Part shown: positions 19,390 through 31,117 of the stretch, piece after piece
Position numbering within the stretch: position 1 is the stretch's first letter
Layout of the letters: every line of letters starts with the position of its first letter
NCBI GenBank assembly: GCA_009823395.1
Contig: CM020515.1
Location: forward strand, 12,284,489 to 12,348,488
Reading direction: 5' to 3'
DNA from: Thamnaconus septentrionalis
Taxonomy: Eukaryota; Chordata; Actinopteri; Tetraodontiformes; Monacanthidae
Length of the DNA: 64,000 bases
Notes under the pieces: model-generated
The model's input: the letters and a program-made list of their open reading frames with translations, nothing else
Told to the model about the DNA's origin: nothing
The model's database searches: none
Position numbers and translations under genes: made by a program

Positions 19390-20539
19390 TTAAGTTGCGC
19401 TCGTTGCCCAAAGTCCACTGGAGAGCTGTGGAAGGGAACAGGTAGGACTGAAAACCACCACAACAACAAAAAGAGAGTCCCTCTTTTGCCGTTTGACACT
19501 TGCACTTGGCCCAATCAGAGCACAGCAAAACTCCGCCCCCCCCACCCACTCCCCGGCAATCACTGGGCACCAATCACACCGCAGCCAATCAGTGTGAGAG
19601 GAGGGAGGGCCCGAGGAGGACAATGCTCACGCCTCAGAGCTGCATGCTAATGTGACCTGCCTTGCCGAGCATGCACACTCCATACATGTGCGTTGTGTGT
19701 GTGTGTTTGTGTGTGTGGTGGTTGTGTGCTTTGTCTAACATGTCACTGTTTGTTCCACAGCTTAAAAGGCACCTTTCCGCTGTCCCTGCATTGTCCTCCT
19801 TCACCGTTTTTTTTTTTCTTCTTTCGTTCACCGATTTTCTTTGATTTTTGTCACTCAGGCCTTCTCCACATGTGCAGGGCTGTTGCCTACTAGGGGCCTT
19901 CCAGACGCATGCGATCAGATTTAGGAAAACTGGAAAAACAGGAAACAGAAACCAGAGCATCTTTTTTTTCTGCATGTTGGTCATTTTTTTGCGCGCGACA
20001 CGTTTGTGTCTCTTTTATCTGCAAAGCAACAGCACGTAAATGGTAGACAATGAATCACCCTACTTTCCACCTGAATCAAAGACTAGATTTATCAGATATT
20101 GTGTTTCATTAACTTCATATTACAGCTTAACATTCCAAAACAACACTGTTTTCCGGTGCTGCTCCATATTGGTTTTTCTTCTGGCTTCTCATTGGGCATC
20201 ATCGGTTACATCGCCACCATTTGGTCGGCATGCGCTTGAAATGGCCTGAGACAGATGGTTGAGACATGGTTGGATGAAATATTGGAGGCCAAAAAGGAAA
20301 AAAAAAAAATCAGTTTTGAAATACCAGCAAACATGTGGACAAGGCCCAAAGAGTTTTTCACTTTCACTTTTTAAAATGATGATTTTTAGGAACAGTTTGG
20401 GGTTTCGTGTGTGTTTTCCCACCTGGTTTGAACTGCATGCACAAATTGAACACCAATCAAATAACCCTCCCAAAAGAAAACCTCACCCAAATATCAACTA
20501 TTGCATCACTGACGTGACTGTTGTCGTTCTCTCCCGCAG
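19390..20539 (+). other. Non-coding end of exon 6 and pdgfa intron 6
   Basis: After the exon 6 stop, the exon probably ends at 19441 and the intron runs to CTCCCGCAG (20531-20539). It contains three CCAAT boxes with a neighbouring GC box (19511-19589), imperfect GT simple sequence (19690-19725), and an AT-rich unique part. No further coding sequence is recognised. Confidence 0.65.
19511..19589 (+). promoter_or_regulatory. CCAAT-box cluster with GC box in intron 6
   Basis: CCAAT occurs at 19511-19515, 19570-19574 and 19585-19589, each followed by CA, with a further CAATCA at 19557-19562 and a GC-box-like CTCCGCCCCC at 19531-19540. This is the composition of an NF-Y/Sp1-type promoter or enhancer module. 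No TATA box or transcript evidence supports a promoter here. Confidence 0.4.
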
Positions 20540-20553
20540 TGGACGTTAGGTGA
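20540..20553 (+). CDS. pdgfa: pdgfa exon 7 coding end: short-isoform C-terminus
   Basis: Spliced directly to exon 5, these bases complete codon 222 and encode V-D-V-R followed by TGA (20551-20553). Human short PDGF-A also ends DVR from the corresponding exon. The short form lacks the basic tail and in mammals is the freely diffusible, predominant form. The acceptor is a good one, TTCTCTCCCGCAG. The exon is tiny as coding sequence, but its reading frame, phase and conserved DVR-stop support it. The rest of the exon is 3' UTR. Confidence 0.9.
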
Positions 20554-22430
20554 GATCCACCGACTACCAGAGCTTCTGCGTGGGAGGAACCTAAACGGAG
20601 GGAGCTGCCGACAGGAACCCAAGCCCTGTCCTCTTCCTCACTGCCATGCAACCACAAATAAGACGTTTCTGTAAAGATATGAGACAGACACAATAGACGA
20701 GAGACAAAAAAAAAAGAGAGTAAGATGCCAAAGGTGCTTTTTATTTTTTTTTCTTTGAGACGATAATGACACCCTGTTCTTCGGCGGGACGTCACCTGTC
20801 TGGAGCCGCAGATGAGATGATGAAAGGGATCCGCGGTTTCAACGACCGGACTGTGTTTTTTTTGAAGAAGCGACGGGACTTTTCTTGGATATCAAAGTGC
20901 TGAGACCGCAGAGGATGAACTTATCCATCTTAATGAATGACTTGTAAAAAAAAAACAACTAAAAACTGAAAACCAACAGAGGACAGACGTGAAACACAAG
21001 GACAGTGGTCCCATTAAAGACTCGATGGAGGATCAAAGACCTCTGTTCTGAGACGTTTGCTCTGATTGAAAGACCATGTCTTCTAGTTTGCTATGTTCAA
21101 TTCAAAATCAGAGAGGGGAAGACGCGACGCTTCAAACAAACTATTTATACAAATTGGACGTTTGCTTCCTTGCAGTGCAGAAAAGAGAAGGGCAGCAAGA
21201 AAAAAATGTTGGTGGAGGAGAAGAAGAAGGAGGAGGAGGAGGAGGAGGACTGTGCAGTCTGGTTCTGTGTAACCGTCGCAATCACGATCTCAGACTTCTG
21301 TGTTTTTTTTATTTTAAGTCGGCGTTATTCTTGTCATCCATGTTTCTTATTATATTACATTATATCTGAATGATGTTGTAAATTCATGTGTACGGTTTGG
21401 ACATACTGTATGTGTGCGTACGGAGGAGATGTGAGAGTCAGTCCAGGAAGATGCTTTATTTTTGTTATGAAATATATTAAGCTCACTTATACCCAAGCAA
21501 GAATTATGTTTATTTCTTTTGTTTCTTTCCGTTGTGTGTTGGAGGAGATGCAGTGGGGGGAGGGTGGAGGCTGCTGGGCCGCCGTGCAGAAGTGGGGGAT
21601 GCAGCCGCTCAGACATGGCAACACCGCGTTCAGCTTATTCTAAGCTATTCTCGCACATTGCAAACAAAACACATTGCAAACAAACCCTTTTGGTGCGCGC
21701 TGGAGGGACAGACAGGGGCGCGTGCACACGCGTATGATTTCTCACCTACGTGCGGGCGATTTGTCACCCGTATCGCCCTGCAGACGTGATAAGGAGGGAC
21801 TCCCGCCCTGCGTCGCCTCGCAGGCACATGTGTTGTTCCTGCGCAGGAAGGAGCAAAGTCCGACTTTAAAGAGCCAGCGAGCGAAAATCGACACAAGTGC
21901 ATGAATGGGCTCCTTGTTCAGCCGTCGGAGAGAACCAACCCTCCGGTCGCCGACACCAAAAAAGGCGCTGGCGAGGACTCGGAGGCGGCCTGAAAACAGT
22001 GGAGTCGAAAGGCCTGAACAAAGGCGAGTGTGTCATCGGGCCGAGACGACATCTTTTGTTGGAGTCCGTCTGGGGCTGAACTGCAGGTTCAACCCGGACG
22101 AGCTCAAGAGATGTCGCAGTGTTTTGTTTTTTTTAAATCTCGCTTTGGCTCCTGCTGATTGGATGCAGCCCACCTGTGAATGAACTAACCGTCAGCCGAT
22201 TGGTGCTATATTTATGAAGCTTTTTTCTTTCGTCTCACGCTGCTCACGACACATCAACGCCAGATAAGACCAGGGACCACACTTTTTGACTTATTTGACT
22301 AAATAGATGCCGTAATACCGTCACTCTTTTTTTTCCTGTTCCATTGGCTTCCGTTGGATAAAGACAGCAATAAGCATAATTTATATATTTATGTTTTCAA
22401 CAATAAATATATTTCTCCTTATGAAATGAC
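20554..22430 (+). other. pdgfa: 3' UTR of pdgfa
   Basis: About 1.9 kb lies between the exon 7 stop and the first good poly(A) signal. It has poly-purine tracts (GAA/GGA at 21220-21250), T-rich runs and a few ATTTA-type pentamers (near 21142, 22209 and 22387) of the kind linked to mRNA instability. No AATAAA occurs before 22402. The CpG-rich middle (21640-22080) is unusual for a 3' UTR. The exact 3' end is inferred. Confidence 0.65.
22402..22407 (+). other. Candidate poly(A) signal of pdgfa
   Basis: A canonical AATAAA is followed about 50 bases downstream by a GT-rich stretch (TTTGTTTGGGTAGTGT, about 22456-22471). It is the first canonical hexamer after the exon 7 stop. Cleavage would fall near 22420-22435. 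Confidence 0.6.
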
Positions 22431-22581
22431 AAGCATGCATGTGGAGTGATATAATTTGTTTGGGTAGTGTCCGGGCGGGTTGCAGTGGTGCTGTATTCAG
22501 ATTTATGGAATGAACAGTTAACAGTAGAAGTCCAAATAACCATCCCTGTTGCACTACATTAAATATTATGCGTCCTATATA

Positions 22582-22939
22582 CACTAGCAGTCAAAGTTTG
22601 GACACACCCTATGAATTTAGTGTCTTTTCTTTAATTCTCATGACTATTGTCATTGCAGTTTCTCACTGAAGGCATCAAAAGTACATATGAACACACATGG
22701 AATTACGTAGGAAACAATAAAAGTGTAAAATAACTCAAACAAAATTCTTCAAATTAGTCACCTTTCATAAAAAAAACATTTAGATATATTTAACATATTT
22801 TTCTTACTACTTGCTACATAATTACATATATCTTGCTCATATATTTGATGTCTTCAGTATCTATCTGCAGTGTAGAAAGTTGTATAGATTTAAAAAAAAA
22901 TTCCATGAGAAGGTGTGTCCAAACTTTTGACTGGTAGTG
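22582..22939. mobile_element. Tc1/mariner-like MITE, 358 bp
   Basis: The left end has CAGTCAAAGTTTGGACACAC (within 22582-22608) and the right end its complement GTGTGTCCAAACTTTTGACTG (within 22912-22939). These terminal inverted repeats of 27-28 bases differ by one substitution and one indel. The left flank ends in TA as expected for Tc1-type insertion; the right flank is altered. The inside is AT-rich with no transposase, so the element is non-autonomous. Such ends are widespread in teleost Tc1-like elements. Confidence 0.88.
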
Positions 22940-24094
22940 TGTGTAAGTATTGGTTAATGGGGAGCACTGGGAAAATTCCATGGTGGGCTGCTCTCTCTTG
23001 GCCTGACTGTTCTCTTAATTCAGATGCTTTTGCTGGAGGATTCACATAGTAACTAACAAAACGAACGGATGACTCAAAGTGCAAGAGGAGCGGTGATGAG
23101 GCAACAATAACAGAGAGACGCTCTACTCACCAACTTGACAGTTTTCATCAAACCCAGCTGGTGGTTTGAGAATCAAACATCAAATGAAGACCTGCCTTGC
23201 TAGCTGGCTAGCAAGATGCTAGCAGTCATATGTGCTAACTCCACAACCTGCAAAACCACCGCTTTAAATCTACGAGTCCGACAGATGAACTGTGTTGCCT
23301 TTTAGCGTTTGACGCAACATTGAGAGAAGAAACCTGTAGTTTCAATGAAAAAAGCGTTAAATCAACAGGCAACGGGGGTCAGCTGGCTTTGGGATGTTGT
23401 CTCATCAAGGTACATTAATATAAAGAGGTCATGAGCTAAAAGTGGGCTGGATTGAGGCATGAAACTATGGGGTTGCAAATGAGACGTGTCGATTTCTCAA
23501 CGCTTTTGCATCCTGGCAAAGCGTTAAGAAAAACACACTCGAGCAAAAAGGAACAGGGGCGAATCAAACTCTGCAGGATCACTCTTGTACCTGCTCAAAC
23601 AGAGTGGCTACAATGTGCATCCACCTCGCCGCGGGACCCCGGGACAGAAGCTAAACGTCGAGCGAGGTGCGTGCGCAGCGGTGTAACAGGAAATGTGAGC
23701 TTTTCCAGGCTCGCACGCCGAGCAGGAGCCGGGCTTTGTTCCAGGATCCACAAGCGGCGCAGACAGTAGGTGCTGGGAGCTTTATTACTTTTCCCCTGCG
23801 CCGCTCACCCTAATCCTGCAGCTGAGGGACATGAAAGCCCCACCTTCCCCTCCCCGCGCCCCTTCTCCCGCTCCACGGCCATACACCCCGGCTTATTACC
23901 TCGGGAGGGAGCCGTGACATGAAAGAGAAGAATGAAAGAGCAGCTTCGGGAGCCGATTGAACGGAGGATAAAGCGAATATAGTGGAGATAAAAAAGCAAA
24001 AAAAAGAAAAAAAAAAAAAAAAGCCAGAGCTGGGCCTCGATTGATTTTTATTGTTTTTCATCTGCCTTAGCGCAGTTTTCATTCATAATGAGCG

Positions 24095-24095
<1 letters not shown>

Positions 24096-24165
<70 letters not shown>
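24096..24165. repeat. (TG)35 microsatellite
   Basis: A 70-base pure TG array. Confidence 0.97.
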
Positions 24166-24166
<1 letters not shown>

Positions 24167-25000
24167 AGCAGGGTGAGGAGTGAGAGTGCGAAGGGGATGT
24201 TTTGGGAGGAGGGGGGAGGAGTGAAGGGAAGAAAAGAGTGAGTGAAGTGGACTCAGGATGTGGGTAATCGGCACCGCAGCAAGAGAGGGCAGACAGGGCA
24301 GCACTAAGTGGACATGCTTTCATAAACAATGCCAGAGAGAGGAGGGCCGGCGAGGCAGACAAGGTGTGAAAGGAGGGCCTGCTGAATTGGCCCCCGGGTG
24401 TGTGCGCGTGCATGTGAGTGCGCTGGCGGACGGCACAAAAGCAGCTCTCCCAGTGTGAAACACGCACTGCTGGAATTTTGAGCTTCCGCGGAGGGCAAAC
24501 TGTGATTCCACTATCCCATAATGCCCCGGGGGTCAGAGTTCACGGTTCAGGGGTCGCGCGGGGAGGGGGCGGGGTCAGGCCGACGAGACAGATTGCACGG
24601 CGAGGCCTCGCGTCGTTCCCCCCCGCACACCCCCCACGACCCCGATCTTTTGGTCCTGCATCTGTCAGTCGGCCCCCCGGCCGGCGGGACCAGCAGGCAG
24701 CGGCTTCGGCCTCCTGCGAGTCAGCCTCAACTATTTCCTTCCCCAGATTACCGATCTGCTAACCTTTTGCTTGGTGACTCACGTCCTCCCCTTCCTCTCC
24801 CCCCGCCGCTGCCCCCGTGTCACCCTGCTATGTTTCTCCCTCGCCCAGCCCAACCTGTGGCCCCTGGGTTTTGAGGAAAGGCAGAGAGTCGGGCCTTTGA
24901 AGACGGCGACGGCCAAGTTTGTCCGAGCGCCGCCGCCATGAATGAACGTCTTTGTCCCGCCGCCTCTCTCACGTCTTCATATCCTGACCCCCCGCCACTC

Positions 25001-25022
25001 CCACCACCACCACCACCACCAC
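25001..25022. repeat. (CCA)n microsatellite
   Basis: Seven CCA units followed by CCT/CCG-rich sequence. Confidence 0.9.
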
Positions 25023-25412
25023 CGCCTCCGCCTCCACTCCGCTCCGCTCCTAACCTCCCTCTCTGCCCCTCCGCCCCGACCGTGGCACAAATGACCCCTG
25101 CTAATTATGTTTTTAAGGTATTTGGCTCCTGTGAAAACAGCTTTGGGTTAGCGGTGGACGGTGGCGGCGGGGAGGGGGTGCAGACGTGCGACGTGTACGT
25201 GGGGTGGTCCATGGTCTCATGGCTATCATTACTGCCCAGGGTTTTCGTGTAAACACTGGATTAGCGCTGTGAGGTTTGATTGAGGAGAGGGCCGCGAGTG
25301 GCGGCGGCGACGGCGGTGGGGTTTGGCACGGGGGACCCCAGCGCCTCTTCTCAAGCTCTGGTCTTGGGTTTCACCCCAGGATGGCGCTCTCTCTGAAACC
25401 TCTGCCATCAGT

Positions 25413-25894
25413 AGCTGTAGTTTCCATTACAGGTTTTCAAAAAATAAAAGCGATATTTCTAAAATTTCAACAAAGTACACTTGCGATTTGCAGGTGAAGC
25501 GCATAAGTCGTAATTCTCGTAACATCTCACGGATGAGAATTTACGAGAATTACGTTCGCTTTCGTTTATTTACGTTTGTTTGCTGTCAAGAATGATTTTT
25601 CTCTTTGATTACTTGTAAAAAATATTCCGTCTCCTCCTCCGTCCAAACATGACGCGCCATTTTCACTTGAAGTGAACTGGTCACGTGACCCCCGTACTTT
25701 ACGTCCGGTGAGGTTTAAATGCGAACAAAGTGTTTCCATGACACTTTTGTTGCGATATAATTCTATATCGACACGACTCAAAAGCCACCGCATGAGAGCG
25801 TCAAAACCTTTTAGCCACATTTGAGAGGTTTTTCCAAGTTTAAGTGTTTCCACGAGCAGTTTTTTATTGCGATATTTAGGTTTTGCGCAATTCT
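25413..25894. mobile_element. Hairpin MITE family, copy B
   Basis: It begins AGCTGTAGTTTCCATTACAG like copy C (39913) and shares its internal segments. It is longer in the middle (TTTTCACTTGAAGTGAACTG region shared with copy A) and ends in GATATTTAGGTTTTGCGCAA without the final inverted repeat. The internal hairpin is the cleanest of the family: CGTAATTCTCGTAA (25509-25522) and its exact complement (25541-25554). Confidence 0.85.
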
Positions 25895-26789
25895 ATTCAA
25901 GACTCCCTGCTCGCCCTCCTGCTCGTTCTCAACGTCCCTGCAGCTCAGTTTGCTGTGTCACACTCCCATCACCTGTCACTGTCCCTGGGCCTAACGGCGC
26001 AGCTCTGAAACCGGATCGTTGCCGTTCGGATCCCTCAGGGGAGGGAAAGAAACGGGGCCTGTCTGATGCTGCTGATAAACCCGAGATGGACGGCAGCCCA
26101 CTTGGCCCCTCAGTGGAAGCCCCGCTGAAATAGAGACCTCGTGAGCGTGTAGGCCGGCCGCATGTCGCACTCAGACTTCGGTTTGCAAGTCGGAGAAATG
26201 AAGGGTTCTCTTCTTGCGAGTTCAAGACTTTAAGATACAATATTTTACCTGTTTTCAAGTTCTTTATGGCAATTTCTGGAGTCCAGTGGAGCAGCTTTGC
26301 ATTGTTATCTGAGAAAAACATCTCCAAAAAAGGACATTAGGCTAACTCTAACCCACTGGGTTTTTCCCATTCAGGGAAGTTGATTTTCTGACGTTCTTGT
26401 CAGAAACTGGTGACGAAGTGAAGTTTGCACAGTATCAGATCTTTAATCTAAAGTGGGGGAAAAAAACAAACAGCACACGGTGCTGCTCTGTGTACACAAG
26501 CTTTACTGGCCATTTACTAGAAGTATTTTCAAACTTCCTCTGACTCAGACCTGCTCAAACGCCTTTAAAGTGAACTGCTGGTGTCAGGGGAGGAGGACGG
26601 GAGGAGGAAATTCAGCAGAAAAGCCCTCATCGCATCATCGTCCACGACGTTCCAAACTGGACCTTTTCTTCCCAGGGTGATCAGAAAGTCGACCTGGCAG
26701 GGCCTCCTGTCAACTCTTGTGAAAAACATAAAAAAACAAAACAACTAAACCACCAAAGAAGCAGCGATCTGATAATTCATCTTTTAATG

Positions 26790-27193
26790 CAGTGGTTCTC
26801 AAACTTTCTCTGTCACGCCCCACCTTGGAGGAAGAAAGTTTTTCATGAAGCCCCAAATTTGACGTGGCTGTGTCTTGAGGGATCCCGATGAACCTGCAAG
26901 TGGCCCCATGTCTCTAGGACAAAGTTGACTTTTGACCCCATAGACTTGCATGGCATTAGGGCAGTGGTTCTCAAACTTTCAGCCCCACCTTGGAGGAAGA
27001 AAATCTGATGAAATGTGTACATGAGCAGCGTTTTTCTGAGCTACAACCTACTGAACACTTTTTGTTAATTGTTCCGCCGTGGAAAAAGTTCCGAGGTGAA
27101 AACATTAGTTCCCCCGGGCGCCCCGTCGCCCTCCCGCCCGGTGTTTTGCCCCCCCCAGACGTGACTCTGCGCCACCCACTTTGAGAAACACTG
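26790..27193. mobile_element. hAT-like MITE, 404 bp, with perfect 8-bp target duplication
   Basis: The left end CAGTGGTTCTCAAACTTT and right end AAGTGGG-type sequence closing TTTGAGAAACACTG form hAT-style terminal repeats. TTTTAATG stands immediately outside both ends (26782-26789 and 27194-27201), the 8-bp duplication expected of hAT transposition. The left end is present twice (26790 and 26962), each followed by a CCCCACCTTGGAGGAAGAAA block, so the element carries an internal duplication. There is no open frame for a transposase. Confidence 0.92.
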
Positions 27194-27940
27194 TTTTAAT
27201 GGAAGCTGAACCTTGTATGTGCTATAATGACAAAACAGGCGGAGGGGATGCATTGCCACTGCCGTCCTCCTATGTGTGTGTGTCTGCTTTCCAATGGAGG
27301 TGCAGCTACAGTCGCCTCCCACCCCCAAATAAATCACGAGTCCACAATTATAAAGAAGGAGTGAGCCATGTTTGGTTTGTGGGAAGAGAGGAAGAAAGCT
27401 CAGAATGTGTCACTGCCACTAAGGAATGAGGAGTGTGCGCGCAATGCGCACGGCGGCGTGCGCGCAATTACATGTGTGAGGTCGGGGGAGTCGCCGTTGC
27501 CGGCCAACATTCTTGGGCGGCAGTGTTATTAACTGCAGTGGAACCATTATCAGTGTTTACTTTGATCCGACCGCCGCTCGGAGGAGTAACGGACTGAGCT
27601 GAACTCCGGCTCTGCTTCCTCCCTCCGACTCTTGTCTTTGGCCAGGAAGCCAGGAAGAAAACTCATGATCTTCAGGATGTTCTTTACCTCTTTTTCATCA
27701 GCTTGGATGCTTGGATGCTTGGCTGAGTGTGTGTGCGACCACCAACATCATCAAAGCTGCTGAACTGCTGTTCTTGCGATTACTGGCCCGCTGTCTTCAA
27801 AACTTACACCTATGGAAGCTGATGCCGCCGGCGTTGTTGTGTTTAGCAGTGGGATGGAAATATCAACTTCCTAAAAGAGGTTAAAGATTAAAGAGGTTTT
27901 CAAACTACAAGTCATAAAAAGTTCAGGAGATTTTAGGAAG

Positions 27941-28063
27941 ACATTTCAAAATGTACCTTTTAGCAATATTTGAGAGGTTTTTCCCAGTGTAGGTGTTTCC
28001 ATGACCACTTTTTTATTGTGATATTTAGGTTTTGCGCAATTCTAGAGGCAATGGAAATGCAGT
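27941..28063. mobile_element. Hairpin MITE family, copy D (3' part only)
   Basis: Matches the last 120 or so bases of copies B and C (CCTTTTAGC, TTTGAGAGGTTTTTCC, GATATTTAGGTTTTGCGCAA) and ends with ATGGAAATGCAGT, a variant of the terminal repeat. Confidence 0.8.
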
Positions 28064-28442
28064 TACTTTCTGTGGGTAGCGGGACTAACAGCTCCAGGTG
28101 TGGACCCCTTCTTTGCTCTGTATATTTTTAATCATCTCTGTGCATCTATTATGTACCTTTACTTTTTCCCTCCTTGTTGCTTGAAGAAATTCAGATGGCG
28201 ATTCTGCTGACCATCATCAGGTGTGAAATGTACTATGACCTAGCAGGTTGTTCTGTTCTTTTCACACTTGTTATGTAATCTCAAGTAGACCGCCGCCACT
28301 TAGGAGCACTTCAAGCTTTGCAGTGCATATGAATAAAAGTCCTTAAATAAAACAAAGCTGCTGACAAAGTGAAGCCAAAGTCGGCCAGATTAGCGTTGCT
28401 CCTGAGCCTTCAGCGGCCGCAGGAGGACCACCGCCTCGCTGC

Positions 28443-28731
28443 GACACACACATGCACACGCACACACACAGACACACACACACACGTGTTGACACACCAC
28501 TGTCTTATCTTTAAAGCTTTTAAACGAACACAAAGGCCTGAATTGTTCTGACGGAGTACAAAAAAAAGAACTATGGACCTTAGTGTGTGTGTGTGAGTGT
28601 GTGTGTGTGTGTGTCCATAATGTGGGAATAAGTAGGAAAGAAACCGCACACCCTCCTATGTGATGGGGGTGTGATGAGAGCATCACAGAGGCGACCGCAC
28701 ATGATCCACAGCACCAGGTGGCAGGTGGCAG

Positions 28732-28781
<50 letters not shown>

Positions 28782-28828
28782 ATGCACACCTTGCATTTAG
28801 GCTGAGAACACACACACACACACGTGCA
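28443..28828. repeat. Cluster of CA and TG arrays in both orientations
   Basis: CA-rich at 28443-28487, TG-rich at 28583-28614, a pure CA array at 28735-28779, and CA again at 28808-28824. The CA/TG pairs are complementary. Confidence 0.93.
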
Positions 28829-30657
28829 CGTGTGCACCGTGTGATTTGAGCACAGGTGCGTCTAATGTCCCTGATGAGAGCTCTGCCCGCAGTAATCAGT
28901 GTTTTCACACCCGCCGCGGGAGAGCGAACCGGCAGGGCCATCCTGGAAATGATTCTGATCTGGAATCGTTTGTGCCCAGCGAATATCAGGCCGTCGGACT
29001 CGAGTGTGGTGAAAAGCTCCGCAGAGACCGACGGTTCTATCTGATGACGCAGCAAGACTCGGTTGGTGGCAGCGGGCCGGAGCTGCCAGTGCATTTCCAG
29101 CTCCGCTCCCACAGCTTGCACTCCAGGTTTTTTTTTTTTTTTTTTTTGCCAAAGCAGTTGGCAGCTATCAAGTATTTTTTCATCCTTATTTTTAGACGCA
29201 GTACGTGCGGCGTAGAGGAAGACAAGGAAGGACTGTGTGGAGTCACGTTACATCACTGCGCACAAGCGCGGCCGACTCTCTTTTTTCTTTCCAGTCACAC
29301 TGTTGTTTGTGTTTATTAAGCCTCAGGCTTGAAACTATGTGTTCTTTCACCTCGCCCCACCCCCCACAACCCCACTTACATAACAATTAAGTTAAATGAA
29401 ATGCCTGTTTGGTTTTGGAGCAGCTGAATGTAGAGCGAGGTGTGAGAACACGTAGCTCCGAGTCGACGCTATCTTGGACGAAAAGCAGGAGAGGATAAAC
29501 GGCCGAGCAGGTGGGCAGCAAGCGGTTAACGAGACGCAGGTGAAACACATGAGGGTCGTCAGAGGAGGAGGAGGAGGAGGAGGAGGGGAAAGCGTGAAGC
29601 AGACTGAAAGGACTTCTGCTTCTCTGAAAAGATTTGTGATTAAAAAAACACCCGGTAAACAGGTTAAATGGCTGTAATTCCATTATGGTTTAGTTCAGGG
29701 TGCGCAGTTCATTATAATGGACCGCAAAAAAAAAATTGGTTTTGGGACAAAGATCTGAATCAAAGTTGCGATCTGAACAACCCTGAAAATATTTTCACAG
29801 CTTTGCGCAGCTTCTGCTCTGTTTCACCTCCAATCAACCTCCCGCACGACTTCCTGTTTACGCCCACTTAAAGGCCGCCGCCGCTGCTGCCGCCGTGTTT
29901 CTGTAGCTGTGTTTTCAGAAAGTGACGCAGATGAAGGCGTCCGGGTGGAAGTCTTGGTTTGATCCGGCGGCTCCTGGATGGAAGGTCAGCTGGGGGGTTG
30001 GGGGGCGGGGGGGGTCACTGAAGCCTCTCAGGCTTCACAGCACCTCATTTGTTGTCTTTGTCAAGAGCAAATCGAGTCGTGTTTTCTTAAAAAAAAAAGA
30101 ACCCGCCCCTCCGCCACCTTTCATCTCTTCTCCTTTTCTTTCTTCTCCGCAGCACGAGGGTTTCCTCCTCCTCCCCCCTTTGCTCCTCCACTCCACCTCG
30201 AAGAAACTACTTTTGTAACACTTGGAAATCTCACATTGTCTGTTTCCATTTTCCTGCAGTAAGTGCTTTTCGAATTCCTCGCCGCTCGGTTTCTGGGATG
30301 ATGTCACGGCGCGCCGCGCGCACTGGCGAGAGGCGCACGTGCACGCGCCGCAGCTCCCCGCAGGCCTCGTTGTGTGTGTGTGTGTTTTTTTTTTCTCAGT
30401 GGTTTTCGAAAACTGACCTGAATATCTCTGACGTGACTCTGACCAAAGCTAATAGCGGCGGCGGCGGCGGGGTAACTGCTACCAGTGGCTGCCTGGCAGA
30501 GTTATTGTTGCAAGATGAGAAACAGGCCCCTGCAGTGGTCGGCGGGGGGAAAAAAAACTCAGTGACCCGCGTGTCAGTTTGACTGCAACCATTTATGAGT
30601 TTAATTCAGGTCCCCCCCACCACCACCCTTCTTTCTTTTTCCCATCACACTTGCACA

Positions 30658-30660
<3 letters not shown>
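28829..30660. other. Intergenic, no gene recognised
   Basis: Contains a T run (29129-29147), a GGA array (29561-29587), and a dense CpG patch with a CRE-like TGATGTCACG (30300-30309) and a CACGTG E-box (30337-30342). No exon, RNA gene or known repeat is identified. Confidence 0.55.

Positions 30661-30690
<30 letters not shown>
30661..30690. repeat. (AC)15 microsatellite
   Basis: A pure array. Confidence 0.95.
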
Positions 30691-30693
<3 letters not shown>

Positions 30694-30804
30694 CCTCTGT
30701 CTCTCCTCCTTGTTTAATTTGATTTCCATGAGCTAAGGAACTTGTGAACACCTGCTATTTTAAAATGACACGCTCCTCGTCAGGCAGCGCTGGAGGTGTA
30801 AATC

Positions 30805-30805
<1 letters not shown>

Positions 30806-30837
<32 letters not shown>
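30806..30837. repeat. (CTG)n microsatellite
   Basis: Ten or eleven pure CTG units, 45 bases before the long GA array. Confidence 0.95.
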
Positions 30838-30839
<2 letters not shown>

Positions 30840-30877
30840 GGGCAGACATGTAGGAACACCTTGAGGAGCGAGGGAGA

Positions 30878-30999
<122 letters not shown>

Positions 31000-31076
31000 A
31001 GGGCAGTGCACAATGCTCTCAGCTTCCAGGAATTCTTTTTTCTTCTCGCGCCTTGTTTGAGCTCCAGACGGCAGCG

Positions 31077-31077
<1 letters not shown>

Positions 31078-31113
<36 letters not shown>
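31078..31113. repeat. (CA)18 microsatellite
   Basis: A pure array 80 bases after the GA array. Confidence 0.95.

Positions 31114-31117
<4 letters not shown>

Larger units (their letters stand above)
22940..25412. other. Intergenic, no gene recognised
   Basis: The stretch contains unique sequence (22940-24000), an A run near 24000, a long TG array (24096-24165), and a CpG- and C-rich part (24480-25110) with a CAC repeat (25001-25022). The CpG-rich part shows no exon with convincing protein similarity. Confidence 0.6.

Noticed and set aside
28390..29121. 243-codon open frame on the minus strand, the longest in the window
   Set aside because: Much of it is Val-Cys and Thr-His repeats translated from CA/TG arrays, and the remainder matches nothing.
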